The translations under genes were made by a program, and so were the position numbers. Under the pieces are notes generated by a model, which was given only the letters and a program-made list of their open reading frames with translations, was not told the DNA's origin and ran no database searches. Shown here piece after piece: positions 1 through 8,901 of a DNA stretch of 64,000 nucleotides. The DNA is from Akkermansia massiliensis (GTDB lineage: Bacteria; Verrucomicrobiota; Verrucomicrobiia; Verrucomicrobiales; Akkermansiaceae): positions 620,001-684,000 of the forward strand of contig NZ_JAMGSI010000002.1 in the NCBI RefSeq assembly GCF_023516715.1, read 5' to 3'. The first letter of the stretch is position 1; every line of letters starts with the position of its first letter.

Positions 1-187
1 TGGTGCTTCCATCGGACCTGTACTGTTCCAGCAGCTCCGCGGACGCCGGAGACCCCTTGACGGCTCCCAGGGAATTGGATTGTCCTGTCAGGATGTATAA
101 TTGAAGCGTCTTGGCTTCTGCCGCGCCGATGAAAGCCGCCGTTATGGGGATGAACAGCAGACTGCGGTAAAGTGATGAAAATTTCAT
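1..187 (-). CDS. Secreted SGNH-type (sialate O-acetylesterase-like) esterase, N-terminal fragment
   Basis: Only the first 62 codons lie in the window; the gene continues past the left edge. The start ATG is followed by a signal peptide (MKFSSLYRSL, then a hydrophobic stretch ending at AEA near residue 25). The mature part opens with LQLYILTGQSNSLG. The GQSN block around Ser37 is the nucleophile motif of the SGNH-fold carbohydrate esterase family that includes sialate O-acetylesterases and CE6-like enzymes. The expected role is removing O-acetyl groups from sugars in the periplasm or outside the cell, which would suit an organism growing on mucin. The family is fairly clear from the block; the substrate cannot be judged from the fragment. 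Confidence 0.75.
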   Translation of the reverse strand, partial: MKFSSLYRSLLFIPITAAFIGAAEAKTLQLYILTGQSNSLGAVKGSPASAELLEQYRSDGST

Positions 188-264
188 GGCAGTTGGATTC
201 AAAGGGATAAAAAACAAAAGCCGCTGGCTGCATGAAACCGCCAGCGGCCCGACAGGAGGAAATT

Positions 265-1038
265 TTACTTTCTCCGGCGGCGCAGGAGCAGTGCGCCCAG
301 CCCCAGAAGGCTCAGGGAGGCAGTGGCCGGTTCCGGAACGTTGATGATGGCTGCCAGGTCATCCTGCGTTGCCGCGCCTTCCCAGAAGCTGAGGCCGGAT
401 ACCGTCGGGGAACTCTGGTTCCCGTTCAAGGTTGCCCAGCAGCCGATATAGAGCTGGTCCAGATTTCCGGCTTGGGCCATGTTGGGCCAGGATACGGTTT
501 GAGTGGTGCCGTTCTGCGTAATGAACACGCTGTAGGCTCCCCCTGCCTGAACGGAGAGAGTCAGTGAAAACGGGCTGTTGAAGTCAATGGCGGTGCTGCT
601 TAAGCCGCTTGCGGGACGTCCCGAGCTGCCGCCATTGTTGGCGATGCCTATCTTGCCGCTTTCATAGCGTCCTACAATGGAATTAAGACCGGTTCCGCCA
701 ATGGAAGCGCAGAAGAGGGAATCCGTGTTGTCCAGGCTGGCGGCGCTGGAGAAGTTAATGTTCACCGTATAGCCGGCAGCTCCGGAAAGCTGAAGGGAAG
801 AAACATTAAGCCCGTTTTTCTTTGAATTGGTCGCATTGGACGTCCATGTTCCGTCGTTATTCCAGATAGCGTCGTTAAGCGTCCAGCTGAGGGACTTCGT
901 TCCCAGGTCAGAAACAGCGGTGCCGCTGTCCGGTGAAGTCTGGTCAAACCGGGAAAATCCGGAAACCAGGGTGACGGCGGCGTGGCCGCCGGAAATGCCG
1001 AGGAGCGTGACGGCCAGAAGAGAAAGTGTTTTCTTCAT
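265..1038 (-). CDS. PEP-CTERM sorting-domain surface protein
   Basis: A 257-residue secreted protein. I start it at ATG 1038 (MKKTLSLLAV), because the longer in-frame version would need a TTG at 1059. An N-terminal signal peptide ends near GGHA. The body is rich in Ser, Thr, Gly and Asn and predicted beta-rich, similar in feel to lectin or LamG-type sandwiches, with no catalytic motif that I recognise. The C-terminus is a textbook PEP-CTERM signal: VPEPATASL, a Leu/Gly/Ala membrane segment, then RRRRK. In known systems an exosortase cuts at this signal so that the protein can be displayed or released with extracellular polymer. It stands alone and is preceded by an AT-rich region with hairpins. 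Confidence 0.9.
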   Translation of the reverse strand: MKKTLSLLAVTLLGISGGHAAVTLVSGFSRFDQTSPDSGTAVSDLGTKSLSWTLNDAIWNNDGTWTSNATNSKKNGLNVSSLQLSGAAGYTVNINFSSAASLDNTDSLFCASIGGTGLNSIVGRYESGKIGIANNGGSSGRPASGLSSTAIDFNSPFSLTLSVQAGGAYSVFITQNGTTQTVSWPNMAQAGNLDQLYIGCWATLNGNQSSPTVSGLSFWEGAATQDDLAAIINVPEPATASLSLLGLGALLLRRRRK

Positions 1039-1090
1039 TTTATTAAACTTTTGAGTCAAAAATACTGGAAGGAAGTATTTCCACCCGTTT

Positions 1091-1115
1091 ACCGGATTAA
1101 GAATCCGGTTTTTTT
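1091..1115 (+). terminator. Terminator-like hairpin followed by a T-run
   Basis: The stem ACCGGATT/AATCCGGT has a 3-base loop and is followed directly by seven T residues on the plus strand, the form of an intrinsic terminator. No plus-strand gene lies immediately to its left, so it may instead insulate the minus-strand PEP-CTERM promoter from antisense reading, or be one arm of a paired repeat with 1252-1276. Confidence 0.5.
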
Positions 1116-1251
1116 ATGTGAAATACAAATTTTGTATAACTTGCGGAGCAAGTATGGAAAGGATGAATTCAAAAAAGACCAGGAATACTATAATGATAGT
1201 ATTTTCAATGTATTAAAATGTACAGTAAATTAATTGTTAACATTTTTTATT

Positions 1252-1276
1252 GTTTGCGGATTCTTAATCCGCAGAC
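1252..1276. repeat. Palindrome related to the one at 1091-1109
   Basis: The stem TGCGGATT/AATCCGCA has a CTT loop and extends by a few more pairs. Its core GGATTCTTAATCC is the exact reverse complement of the core GGATTAAGAATCC at 1094-1106, so the two hairpins form an inverted pair about 150 bases apart. Confidence 0.5.
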
Positions 1277-1495
1277 ATTTATTGAACAGGAGGAGGAAAG
1301 CGTGTGTAAAATGCTTTCTATACATTTATCCATTTATTGAAATTCAAGGAATTGTCTTCAAATTTGATGGAGATGACAAAGAAAGCTTGCAACGGGATAT
1401 TTATAGGAAAGAGACGTTTTTTCCCATCATAGGCATCCTGCGGCAAGCCGTATTTTAGGCTTTCCCTTTGCTGGCGGTGATGGCTTGATAAGGCC

Positions 1496-2263
1496 GTGCT
1501 GGCAAAAAGAATCATTCCATGTCTGGACGTAACGGACGGCAGAGTCGTCAAGGGGACCAATTTCGTCAACCTGAGGGATGCCGGTGACCCGGTGGAATGC
1601 GCCAGGGCATATGATGCCCAGCAGGCGGACGAGCTTGTTTTTCTGGACATCACCGCTTCTTCCGACGGCCGCGCCACCATGGTGGACGTGGTGCGCCGCA
1701 CGGCGGCCTGCTGCTTCATGCCGCTGACCGTGGGAGGAGGCATCCGTTCCGTAATGGACATGCGTGAAATGCTTCTGGCGGGCGCGGACAAGGTGTCCCT
1801 GAATACGGCGGCCATCAACCGTCCGGAACTGATCAATGAAGGCGCGGCGGCCTTCGGCAGCCAGTGCATCGTCGTAGCCATTGACGCCAAGAGGCAGGCG
1901 CCCGGCAAATGGGGCGTTTCCACTCATGGCGGCCGTAAATTCGTGGGGCTGGATGCCGTGGAATGGGCCGTGGAGGCGGAACGCCGCGGTGCCGGGGAAA
2001 TCCTGCTGACCAGCATGGATGCGGACGGGGCCAAAACCGGGTACGATATTGAACTGACCCGCGCCGTCAGCGAGGCGGTGCGCATTCCCGTGATCGCCAG
2101 CGGAGGAGCGGGCAGCCTGGACCACATGGTGGACGTGCTGGTGGAGGGCAAGGCGGACGCCGTGCTGGCGGCTTCCATCTTCCACTTCGGCGAATACACG
2201 GTGCCGGAAGCCAAAACCTACTTTGCCTCCAGGGGCATTCCGGTGCGTCCTTTGGCGGAATAG
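1496..2263 (+). CDS. hisF: Imidazole glycerol phosphate synthase cyclase subunit HisF
   Basis: This enzyme closes the imidazole ring in histidine biosynthesis, using ammonia delivered by the glutaminase partner HisH to convert PRFAR to imidazole glycerol phosphate and AICAR. The 255-residue length is typical. The start is a GTG ([11 protein letters not shown] follows). The two catalytic aspartates of the (beta/alpha)8 barrel are present as Asp11 in PCLDVTDG and Asp130 in VVAIDAK. The phosphate-binding loops are visible as TVGGGI and, near the C-terminus, IASGGAGS. No other his gene lies nearby, so the pathway is dispersed here. The next gene begins about 50 bases downstream on the same strand. 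Confidence 0.97.
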   Translation: MLAKRIIPCLDVTDGRVVKGTNFVNLRDAGDPVECARAYDAQQADELVFLDITASSDGRATMVDVVRRTAACCFMPLTVGGGIRSVMDMREMLLAGADKVSLNTAAINRPELINEGAAAFGSQCIVVAIDAKRQAPGKWGVSTHGGRKFVGLDAVEWAVEAERRGAGEILLTSMDADGAKTGYDIELTRAVSEAVRIPVIASGGAGSLDHMVDVLVEGKADAVLAASIFHFGEYTVPEAKTYFASRGIPVRPLAE

Positions 2264-2317
2264 CGGAAACACTCTTTTTTCTTGAGAGAAAACGGAATTC
2301 CTGCACGTAATATACGC

Positions 2318-4450
2318 ATGCGCCGTTTTCTTTTTCCTCTGTGTTCCGTTATTGCCTTAACGTCTTTTGTTCAGGCCCAGTCGCCGGACAGGCACCCGCT
2401 ATATGAACCCGCCCTGGTTTCCGCCGGAGCGACGGGTGATGCGGGCAACCTGTTTGCCGGGGCCAAAGTCACCGCTTCCGGGCATTACGGCAACGACCGT
2501 CCGGAACTGGCCGTGGACGGCCAGGCGAACAACGCAGGCAAATACTGGGGATGTGAGGGCATTCCCGTCTGGCTTCAGATAGACATGGGGAAGCCCCGCG
2601 CGCTTTCCGCCCTGCATGTCTGGCCATATTGGGAGGGGGGCCGCATTTACAAGTATAAAATAGAAGGCTCGGAAGACGGCAAAAATTGGAAAATGCTGGC
2701 GGACCAGTCTTCCAACAGCATTGCGGCCACCTCGGAAGGCGTCCCCTTCAAATTCAATCCCCAGACGGTCCGGTACGTCAAAATCACCTTCCTGGGCAAC
2801 AACGCCGGCAATGACAAGGGAGGGCACCTGGTGGAAATCAAGGGCTACGGCCCTGATGCCGCCCTGAACCTGCAAGCCGCGGCGGTGAAGGATTATGACC
2901 GCATCCCTTACAGCGGCGCTCCCAGGCAGGAAATGCTTCAGGATTCCGTGCGCCTGTCCGGCTGGAGGGGCGAACGCGCCGCCGGACAGATTGCCGTCTG
3001 GTCTTCCCAGGCGCAGCCCCAGTTATCCGCTACCTGCGCCGGGGTAAAAAATGCTGCCGGACAGGTCATTCCCGTCCGGACCTCCATGATACGCTACACC
3101 AAGGGAGGCAACAGGCTCATTTCAGATATCATCGGCAGTGAAAACAGCTGTGACCTGCAGGCCGGGGGCGTGCGTCCCGTCTGGGTGGAAGTTAACATTC
3201 CCCCGTCCGCCAAACCCGGCGTGTACAAGGGAAAAATAGTGGTTTCCGCGGAAAGCGGCTCTCCCGTGAGCGTTCCCGTAGTTCTGGAAGTGGCTCCGGA
3301 ATCTCTGCCTGCGCCCGCCAATTGGCAGGTTCACCTGGACCTTTGGCAGCATCCGCAGGCTGTGGCGCGCTGGCATGATGTGGAACCGTGGTCTCCGGAA
3401 CATTTCGCGCTGATGAAGCCGGTGATGAAGAGGCTGGCGGATGCCGGGCAGAAGGCCATTACCTGCTCCCTGATTGATGAAGCCTGGAACGCCCAGACCT
3501 ACGACTGGTTCCCCCCCATGATCGAATGGATCAAGGGCAAGAACGGAACCATGCGCTGGAACTACGCCAACTTTGACAAATGGGTTTCCTTCATGATCAA
3601 CGAGGTGGGCGTCAAGGGCCAGATATCCTGCTACACCATGATTCCGTGGAACATGAAAGTCCGTTATCTGGATGAAGCTACCGGAAAATACAAGTTCCTG
3701 GACCTCAAGCCGAACGACCCTTCCTACGAAGCCATCTGGGGGCCTTTCCTGACGGATTTCCGCAAGCATGTCAAGAGCAAGGGATGGCTGGACAAGACCT
3801 GCATCGGGCTGGATGAACGGCCGGACTCCATGGTAAAGGCGGCCAAGAACGTGCTGGACAAGTATGCTCCGGAATTCAAGATCGTCTCCGCCGTCAACCG
3901 GCCTACCGCCATGACCCGGGACGTGTATGACGTCTCTCCCGTGCTCGACCATGCGGACACGGTCACGGGCGATCTCCTGGCGCAGCGCAAGAAAGAGGGG
4001 AAGAAGACGACGTTCTATGTTTGCGTCCATCCCAAAAAGCCCAACACCTTTACCATCTCCCCGCTGGCGGAGGCGGAATGGCTGCCCCTCTTTGCCGCCG
4101 CCAACCATCTGGACGGCTTTTTGAGGTGGGCCTACAACTCCTGGAACCGCAATCCGTTTGAAAAGACGGACTTCGGCAACTGGCCCGCGGGAGACTGCTA
4201 CCTGGTTTATCCCGGCAACCTCAGTTCCCTGCGGTTTGAAAAACTCCGAGACGGGCTGGAAGAATTTGAAAAGGTCAATATCCTGCGCGCCCGCGCCGCG
4301 AAGAACCCGAAGGCGAAAGCCGCCGTGGCCCGCATGGATGAGGAGCTTTCCAAGCTCTTCACCGTGGAAAGAAGCCGCGGCGATTCCCATGAGGACGACG
4401 TGCGCAAGGCCCGTGAAATCATCCGTAAAACGGCGGAAGCCGCTAGATGA
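2318..4450 (+). CDS. Secreted CBM32 + GH123-like (DUF4091) glycoside hydrolase
   Basis: A 710-residue exported protein. I start at ATG 2318 (MRRFLFPLCSVIAL), which gives a clean signal peptide ending near VQA; a TTG 36 bases upstream is the alternative. Residues about 40-175 look like an F5/8 type C (CBM32) sugar-binding domain (for example DGQANNAGKYWGC and RYVKITFLGNNAG). The rest matches the DUF4091/GH123-like fold, including the late region with LDGFLRWAYNSW. GLDERP carries an adjacent Asp499-Glu500 pair, the arrangement used in GH123 for substrate-assisted hydrolysis of beta-N-acetylgalactosamine. A role in releasing GalNAc or a related N-acetylhexosamine from mucin or glycolipid glycans is inferred. 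The substrate is uncertain because DUF4091 is broader than GH123. Confidence 0.82.
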   Translation: MRRFLFPLCSVIALTSFVQAQSPDRHPLYEPALVSAGATGDAGNLFAGAKVTASGHYGNDRPELAVDGQANNAGKYWGCEGIPVWLQIDMGKPRALSALHVWPYWEGGRIYKYKIEGSEDGKNWKMLADQSSNSIAATSEGVPFKFNPQTVRYVKITFLGNNAGNDKGGHLVEIKGYGPDAALNLQAAAVKDYDRIPYSGAPRQEMLQDSVRLSGWRGERAAGQIAVWSSQAQPQLSATCAGVKNAAGQVIPVRTSMIRYTKGGNRLISDIIGSENSCDLQAGGVRPVWVEVNIPPSAKPGVYKGKIVVSAESGSPVSVPVVLEVAPESLPAPANWQVHLDLWQHPQAVARWHDVEPWSPEHFALMKPVMKRLADAGQKAITCSLIDEAWNAQTYDWFPPMIEWIKGKNGTMRWNYANFDKWVSFMINEVGVKGQISCYTMIPWNMKVRYLDEATGKYKFLDLKPNDPSYEAIWGPFLTDFRKHVKSKGWLDKTCIGLDERPDSMVKAAKNVLDKYAPEFKIVSAVNRPTAMTRDVYDVSPVLDHADTVTGDLLAQRKKEGKKTTFYVCVHPKKPNTFTISPLAEAEWLPLFAAANHLDGFLRWAYNSWNRNPFEKTDFGNWPAGDCYLVYPGNLSSLRFEKLRDGLEEFEKVNILRARAAKNPKAKAAVARMDEELSKLFTVERSRGDSHEDDVRKAREIIRKTAEAAR

Positions 4451-4741
4451 TTTTATAGCTTCCGCGTTTTCGATTCTTTATTTTTATAAAAAGCTTGTCC
4501 TTGTCTTTCAGGTTGCTGGGGGACAACGGGCAAGCTTTATTTATTGTTCTTCCGCCTCTGGGAGCGAGCAGTTTGGGTAGTCCTTTGGACTTTCCGCCCG
4601 TAGTGGCAGCATTTATGGAATTTGCTTATTTTCAACAGGAGGGAGTAGAGGCACGTATCGTCCGTGTTTAATTCGTCAAGTAATGGTTGAATCCCAAAAA
4701 ACCGATATTTACGATGGCATTCCATAAAAATACTAAATGCA

Positions 4742-6697
4742 ATGAATAACGCAATTTCAATAAATAACGGTGATTCCCGGCATGAAATAAAGATTGAAAA
4801 CGGGAAGATGGGTTCAACGGGAGCATTAAATCAGAAACACGATCAGGGATATGCGGAAGGCGTCGAATTTAAATATGGATTCATTTCTTCCACGGAAGGA
4901 ACTTCCGACCGTGCTTCCAGAATCCGGAAATGGTATGCCCTCCGCGGAACAAAAATAGAATACTGGTCCGTAGAAAGTGATCATGTTACATGTGCAGAGC
5001 TGGATTCTGACAAAACTTCCGGAGGCATCAAACAAAGGATCATGTTCTTTGAAGACAGGGACTCGTTTGACACTCCGGATTATGCCGCGGGATTTTATGT
5101 AATTTCGTGGAAGGACCGGGGCAGGCGCGGTGATGATGGCAACAAGGTTAACAATAGTTACCATGTTAAAGTCACGCTGGGAGACCCGTCGCAGAATACC
5201 GGAGAAGTAATCGCCTCGTTGAATGTCAAGGAGGGTGAAATTATCCCGGGGGAATGGAGAGACAGATGCTTGCTGATGCGCCTCAAGCGTTCCCAGGAAT
5301 TCAATACGGGAAGGGAGGACATATGGCTCTCCATGGAATGTGAGGAAGGCGGAACTTTTGGAACTCTGATTACGGAAGTGGATATTCATCCCGTCACCTT
5401 GAAGGCTTTTCCGGCTCCGCTGTTTGGAGTATCGGAAAGATTGGTCGTACCGCAGGAAGATGATCATTCCGATGCGCTGGGATATGTGGACGGCAGGAAT
5501 ACTGACACGATTGCATGGATTGATTATGCAGAGACAGGTTCCGGCCAGGAAAGCAGTCCTAGAATGCCCAGTTTGCATTTTGAAATAAAAGGGTTGGATG
5601 CCGGGCGTTTTTCCTGGAAAACCAGGCTGACGGTAAGCTACAGCCGCCCGGCGATCCAATATGCAGATGCCCCTGCCGGAACCCGGGATCGCAACCGGGC
5701 CGTTTTGGATAAAGATACAGTACATATCCCTTCCATTCAGGAAAATTGGAAAGAACAGCCAGTGTCCTTATGGAATATTGCGGAGGATACGGATTGGCTT
5801 GAAGAGGTGAATGAAGGCTTTTTTGGAGGAAATGCCAGTCTGGAATTTGAAATTAAATCCAAAAACGGCCACTCCTCCTATACAGGAGCGGATATCTATC
5901 GTTTCCGCATCGGAGGGCAGAATCCGGACGATCAAATGTGCACCCGGTATATTCAGTCCTACGTGCTTCAAATGTATCCGGATACTTTGGCCTCCATGGA
6001 ATGGTGTCTTCCCGCCGTAGGCAAAAGCGAATCATTTGGATATGGCGGCGAGGCGGTTTATTACCCCTTCTCCTGGAGTAATGCCCCGTCATCCTTGTAC
6101 AATCAATTTTTGGCCGGAGGCGGCAAGTACCGGAGGGAGCCCGGGGCGGAAGGAATTCCGCTTCATAGCCAGGATACCGCCGGCGCCGGCGGTTACGGCA
6201 TTTTTCAAGTGACGGGAACGGCAGGGGGAGACGGCATATATACCGCCATCCCAAGGGAGCAAATATGGAACTGGCAGAAAAACATCCAGGCAGCCCTTCA
6301 AATCATCCTTGTCAAATACAATGAGGCGCACAGGTGGATGCTCCGTCAACTCCAGCAGCAGCAGGCGGAAGCGCCTGAAAGTGCTCTCCCGGTTTATCGT
6401 GCGGCCGATACCAATCCAGGCCAGGGGGTTCCGTATGATTATTCATTTGCGGAAGGAACGGCCTGTACCATCGCCCAGCTTTGCACGCTTAAGGCATATA
6501 ACGGAGCTTCCAAATGTTCCCGGCAGATTAACGAACCCGGCACCAAGGTGCGCTCCCCCGGTTTTCTTTATGATCCCGGAAAAAGCGGCCACTACTGCGC
6601 CTGGATGAATACTTCTAGACAATGGTGCATTTCCAGATATAATAGCAATAATTTTGATTATGTGGACAGGGTTCTGTCCAGGGTAAATCAAATTTAG
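4742..6697 (+). CDS. Large signal-less protein with C-terminal lysozyme/transglycosylase-like domain
   Basis: A 651-residue protein without a signal peptide or membrane segment (start MNNAISINNG). The N-terminal two thirds are predicted beta-rich and I do not recognise them. From about residue 400 it resembles the soluble lytic transglycosylase/lysozyme fold: RFRIGGQNPDD leads in, Glu430 in GKSES is the candidate catalytic acid, GGYGIFQVTG (about 483-492) matches the conserved G-(L/I)-(M/F)-Q block, and IWNWQKNIQAAL (about 507-518) matches the later N-I-x-x-G/A helix. A peptidoglycan-cleaving role is inferred. The next gene starts one base after the stop and encodes an exported protein, so the two form a translationally coupled pair. 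An effector with a periplasmic protector is one reading. The export route is unknown. Confidence 0.6.
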   Translation: MNNAISINNGDSRHEIKIENGKMGSTGALNQKHDQGYAEGVEFKYGFISSTEGTSDRASRIRKWYALRGTKIEYWSVESDHVTCAELDSDKTSGGIKQRIMFFEDRDSFDTPDYAAGFYVISWKDRGRRGDDGNKVNNSYHVKVTLGDPSQNTGEVIASLNVKEGEIIPGEWRDRCLLMRLKRSQEFNTGREDIWLSMECEEGGTFGTLITEVDIHPVTLKAFPAPLFGVSERLVVPQEDDHSDALGYVDGRNTDTIAWIDYAETGSGQESSPRMPSLHFEIKGLDAGRFSWKTRLTVSYSRPAIQYADAPAGTRDRNRAVLDKDTVHIPSIQENWKEQPVSLWNIAEDTDWLEEVNEGFFGGNASLEFEIKSKNGHSSYTGADIYRFRIGGQNPDDQMCTRYIQSYVLQMYPDTLASMEWCLPAVGKSESFGYGGEAVYYPFSWSNAPSSLYNQFLAGGGKYRREPGAEGIPLHSQDTAGAGGYGIFQVTGTAGGDGIYTAIPREQIWNWQKNIQAALQIILVKYNEAHRWMLRQLQQQQAEAPESALPVYRAADTNPGQGVPYDYSFAEGTACTIAQLCTLKAYNGASKCSRQINEPGTKVRSPGFLYDPGKSGHYCAWMNTSRQWCISRYNSNNFDYVDRVLSRVNQI

Positions 6698-6698
6698 A

Positions 6699-7766
6699 AT
6701 GAATGCTTTAATCACAGGATTATGCTTTTTATGCTGCTCTGCCGCCTTGTTAAAGGCGGCAGAGCAGCCGCCTGTTTTTTCCCTTCATTTTTCCCAGCTT
6801 CCTTCTTTTCTCCAGTGGAATATTCGCAAACAGGTTTCCGGACAGGGCGATCTTATTGAATCATGGACGGGCTGGAATCCTGCATTAAAGAATTCAGACG
6901 GCCCCAACGGCGGCCTTGTTTTTATGCAGGAAATTGATCTTGTGGGAGACCATGGAAAAGAAAGAATTTTCCTGTACCGGAACCCTGAAATAGCTGGAAC
7001 TCCTCCCCCGCAGGATGAACATGTAAGGTTTATCTGCAATGCGGATAACTCTTATCTTTATACGGTTCCTTCCTTCTGCCTGCACGGGAAGAAAATCGGC
7101 AGTGTTTTTCGTGGTGAAGAAGCTTATTATTTTTGTCCTGACAGGTATGTTAACAGGTATCGCTTTATCTATGGATGGAAGCAATGGGAACTGACGGAAC
7201 AGTATGGCAGGGTATTGGAATGGAGCGGCTGTGAAGAGACCAATCCCAAAGATGGAACCCGCTGGAAAAGCGGCATGGAGCAGACGGAAAGCGTTTATGT
7301 AAATACGGGCGTCATTAAGGAAACATGCTCCCTTTCCCCAGGCAGCCGCCGGGTGCCTCTTTCCCAGGAAACCGAGGGTGAAGATCCGTTTGAAACAATA
7401 GTAAAAGAAAAGACAAAATCGCCTGCATCACCTGAACAGGAAAAATTGGCAGAGGACATGCCCTCTGAAACGGTTTGGGTTGTGTCCCTCTTTGAACTTC
7501 TTACACAGGATGCTCCCCAGTGGAAATGTTTTAAGGCGGTTTCTTTAAAAGAGGCGGAAAAAGAATGGAGGAAAATTTCCGGTCCTGCCCTTGAGCAATC
7601 CCGGAAATGGAATCAGAAAGAAGCCGTGCAGGCTATGGATGCGTTTCTTAACGTGAAGAATCCCCAAGGGGTAAAAAATTGTCCCTTATTCCAATCTCCG
7701 GCTGAAACCGCATTGAAAGATGATAAAACGCCGCCGGGCAGTCCCATGGGCGGGGAAGAACCGTAA
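6699..7766 (+). CDS. Secreted protein of unknown function coupled to the lysozyme-like gene
   Basis: A 355-residue protein with a clear signal peptide (MNALITGLCFLCCSAALLKA, cut near AAE). The mature protein is soluble, with several Trp and Cys residues and a charged Pro/Glu/Lys-rich linker around residues 215-255. The ATG lies one base after the stop of the upstream gene, so expression is almost certainly coupled to the lysozyme-like protein. I recognise no domain. Position and export are what one would expect of a periplasmic inhibitor that protects the cell wall from a co-produced hydrolase, but it could equally be a second component of a wall-remodelling pair. Confidence 0.6.
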   Translation: MNALITGLCFLCCSAALLKAAEQPPVFSLHFSQLPSFLQWNIRKQVSGQGDLIESWTGWNPALKNSDGPNGGLVFMQEIDLVGDHGKERIFLYRNPEIAGTPPPQDEHVRFICNADNSYLYTVPSFCLHGKKIGSVFRGEEAYYFCPDRYVNRYRFIYGWKQWELTEQYGRVLEWSGCEETNPKDGTRWKSGMEQTESVYVNTGVIKETCSLSPGSRRVPLSQETEGEDPFETIVKEKTKSPASPEQEKLAEDMPSETVWVVSLFELLTQDAPQWKCFKAVSLKEAEKEWRKISGPALEQSRKWNQKEAVQAMDAFLNVKNPQGVKNCPLFQSPAETALKDDKTPPGSPMGGEEP

Positions 7767-7840
7767 AACAGAAATGTCCTTGATCTGCGGGCTTGGCGTG
7801 TTCATTTGCTGATAGGCTTTCCCCAGCGGGGACATGGGGC

Positions 7841-8190
7841 CAGAATGGGTACATTCCGCGCACAGAGTTAAGAGGTACTTCCGCATGTACTTTCCACGTA
7901 AGCAGGCCATTTTCTTCCATGAAGCGCAAATGCGCGCCCGGGTTCGTGGCAGTGCAACCGGTGCAGTTTGCCTGCGGCCACCGTTATCATGAAGTAAGTG
8001 AAGAAGTATTTTACATCATCAGGGACCATGCCGCCGTGCGTACTCCGGAGGGTGAAAAGAATCTGAAGAAGGGGATGCGCTCTCTCCGGATGTCGGTACC
8101 CGCTTCATGCCCGATGTGGTGCACTTCCCGGATACGGCTTCCGGAATGGTATGTTCTTCCTCCGGCATGCACCATTTCCAGGAGTCCTGA
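7841..8190 (+). pseudogene. Remnant of a cupin-domain protein
   Basis: One frame reads VQPVQFACGHRYHEVSEE, then VFYIIRDHAAVRTPEGE and NLKKG. This is the typical metal-binding first half of a cupin barrel (G-x-R-x-H-x(4)-E). The frame is then lost. A second frame continues with TRFMPDVVHFPDTASG and SGMHHFQES before a stop at 8188-8190, which looks like the C-terminal end of the same protein. The middle of the barrel is missing between the two parts, so both a deletion and a frame change have occurred. I see no intact start region upstream. The original role cannot be assigned beyond cupin. Confidence 0.55.
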
Positions 8191-8458
8191 GCAGTATTCC
8201 TGCTCCGGGAGCGTTCTTCCTTCACGCGGGCCGCGCCTGGGGAAGGAGATGCCTGGGACCGTTTTTCTTCCCGGCGGATAGCATGCCGGGATTGGTTTAT
8301 TTCTTGCGGGGAGGAAAGGCTGCACCTATGCTTGATGCATTCAGACAAGTCCCATGTACGGAAATATTGTTTTGCTTGCGTTGTTTCTGCTGTCATCCAT
8401 CGTTCCGGGGGTGGAGCCGGACGCTGCTCATTGCTTTTCCGCGAAGGGGTATTTGATC

Positions 8459-8782
8459 ATGGATTCCCTGCTGTTTGCGGGGTGCTTCTGTTTCCAGCTG
8501 GTGATGATTTTCATCCAGTGCGGAAATCCGTGGAAAGGCCGCAGATGTGAAAGACCTTCCCTGAAAAGGTTTCTGCTGTTCCGTGGCGCATGGAGCTGCG
8601 GCTACTTTCTGGCGTGGTTTCTCGCGGCTGTCACCGCGGGGCAGGCGGTGCACCTGCTGCTGTTCCGGGACTGGAAGAACGGGTGGCTGTGGACGGACGC
8701 GCTCGGATGCCTGGCGGCCTGCGCGGGTCTTGTGGCCGGACATGCCGTGGGACTGAAGCTGTGGAAGAAAAGGGTTCTGTGA
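8459..8782 (+). CDS. Small multi-span membrane protein, unknown function
   Basis: I start at ATG 8459 because AAGGGG lies nine bases upstream; this gives 107 residues. An in-frame ATG at 8354 would add 35 residues, including one more hydrophobic segment, but has no ribosome-binding site. Hydrophobic stretches are SLLFAGCFCFQLVMIFI, CGYFLAWFLAAVTAG and ALGCLAACAGLVAGHAVG, joined by basic loops, so three (or four) spans are expected. No family is recognised. The gene faces the minus-strand pyruvate:ferredoxin oxidoreductase gene across a shared hairpin. Confidence 0.5.
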   Translation: MDSLLFAGCFCFQLVMIFIQCGNPWKGRRCERPSLKRFLLFRGAWSCGYFLAWFLAAVTAGQAVHLLLFRDWKNGWLWTDALGCLAACAGLVAGHAVGLKLWKKRVL

Positions 8783-8846
8783 ACCTGCGCGGAAGGCGCC
8801 CGTATCCGGCGCGCAGAAAAGAGCTCTCTCCTGTTGAATGAATAAA

Positions 8847-8880
8847 AACGCCCCTGCCGGACGAACCGTGCAGGGGCGTT
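8847..8880 (-). terminator. Intrinsic terminator of the pyruvate:ferredoxin oxidoreductase gene
   Basis: The 11-bp stem AACGCCCCTGC/GCAGGGGCGTT is followed on the minus strand by TTTTATT. It begins just after the stop of the 8902-12480 gene and can also slow transcription arriving from the plus-strand gene on the left. Confidence 0.85.
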
Positions 8881-8901
8881 GAAATTCAGCGGCTGTACGC
8901 T

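Larger units (their letters stand above)
1039..1495. other. AT-rich intergenic region with hairpins, no convincing gene
   Basis: This gap between the divergent PEP-CTERM gene and hisF is much more AT-rich than its surroundings. Short open frames here lack ribosome-binding sites and recognisable domains, so I call none. It contains a small inverted repeat at 1061-1079 (AATACT/AGTATT) and two related palindromes listed separately (1091-1115 and 1252-1276). The promoters of both flanking genes should lie here, but I cannot place them confidently. Confidence 0.6.

Noticed and set aside
982-1458. Two short plus-strand frames in the AT-rich gap before hisF
   Set aside because: No ribosome-binding site, no domain, and the first overlaps the PEP-CTERM gene in antisense.
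7793-8281. An intact 162-codon gene covering the cupin remnant
   Set aside because: After the first cupin half, the frame turns into Cys/Pro/Ser/Arg-rich sequence without family features, while the true continuation lies in another frame.
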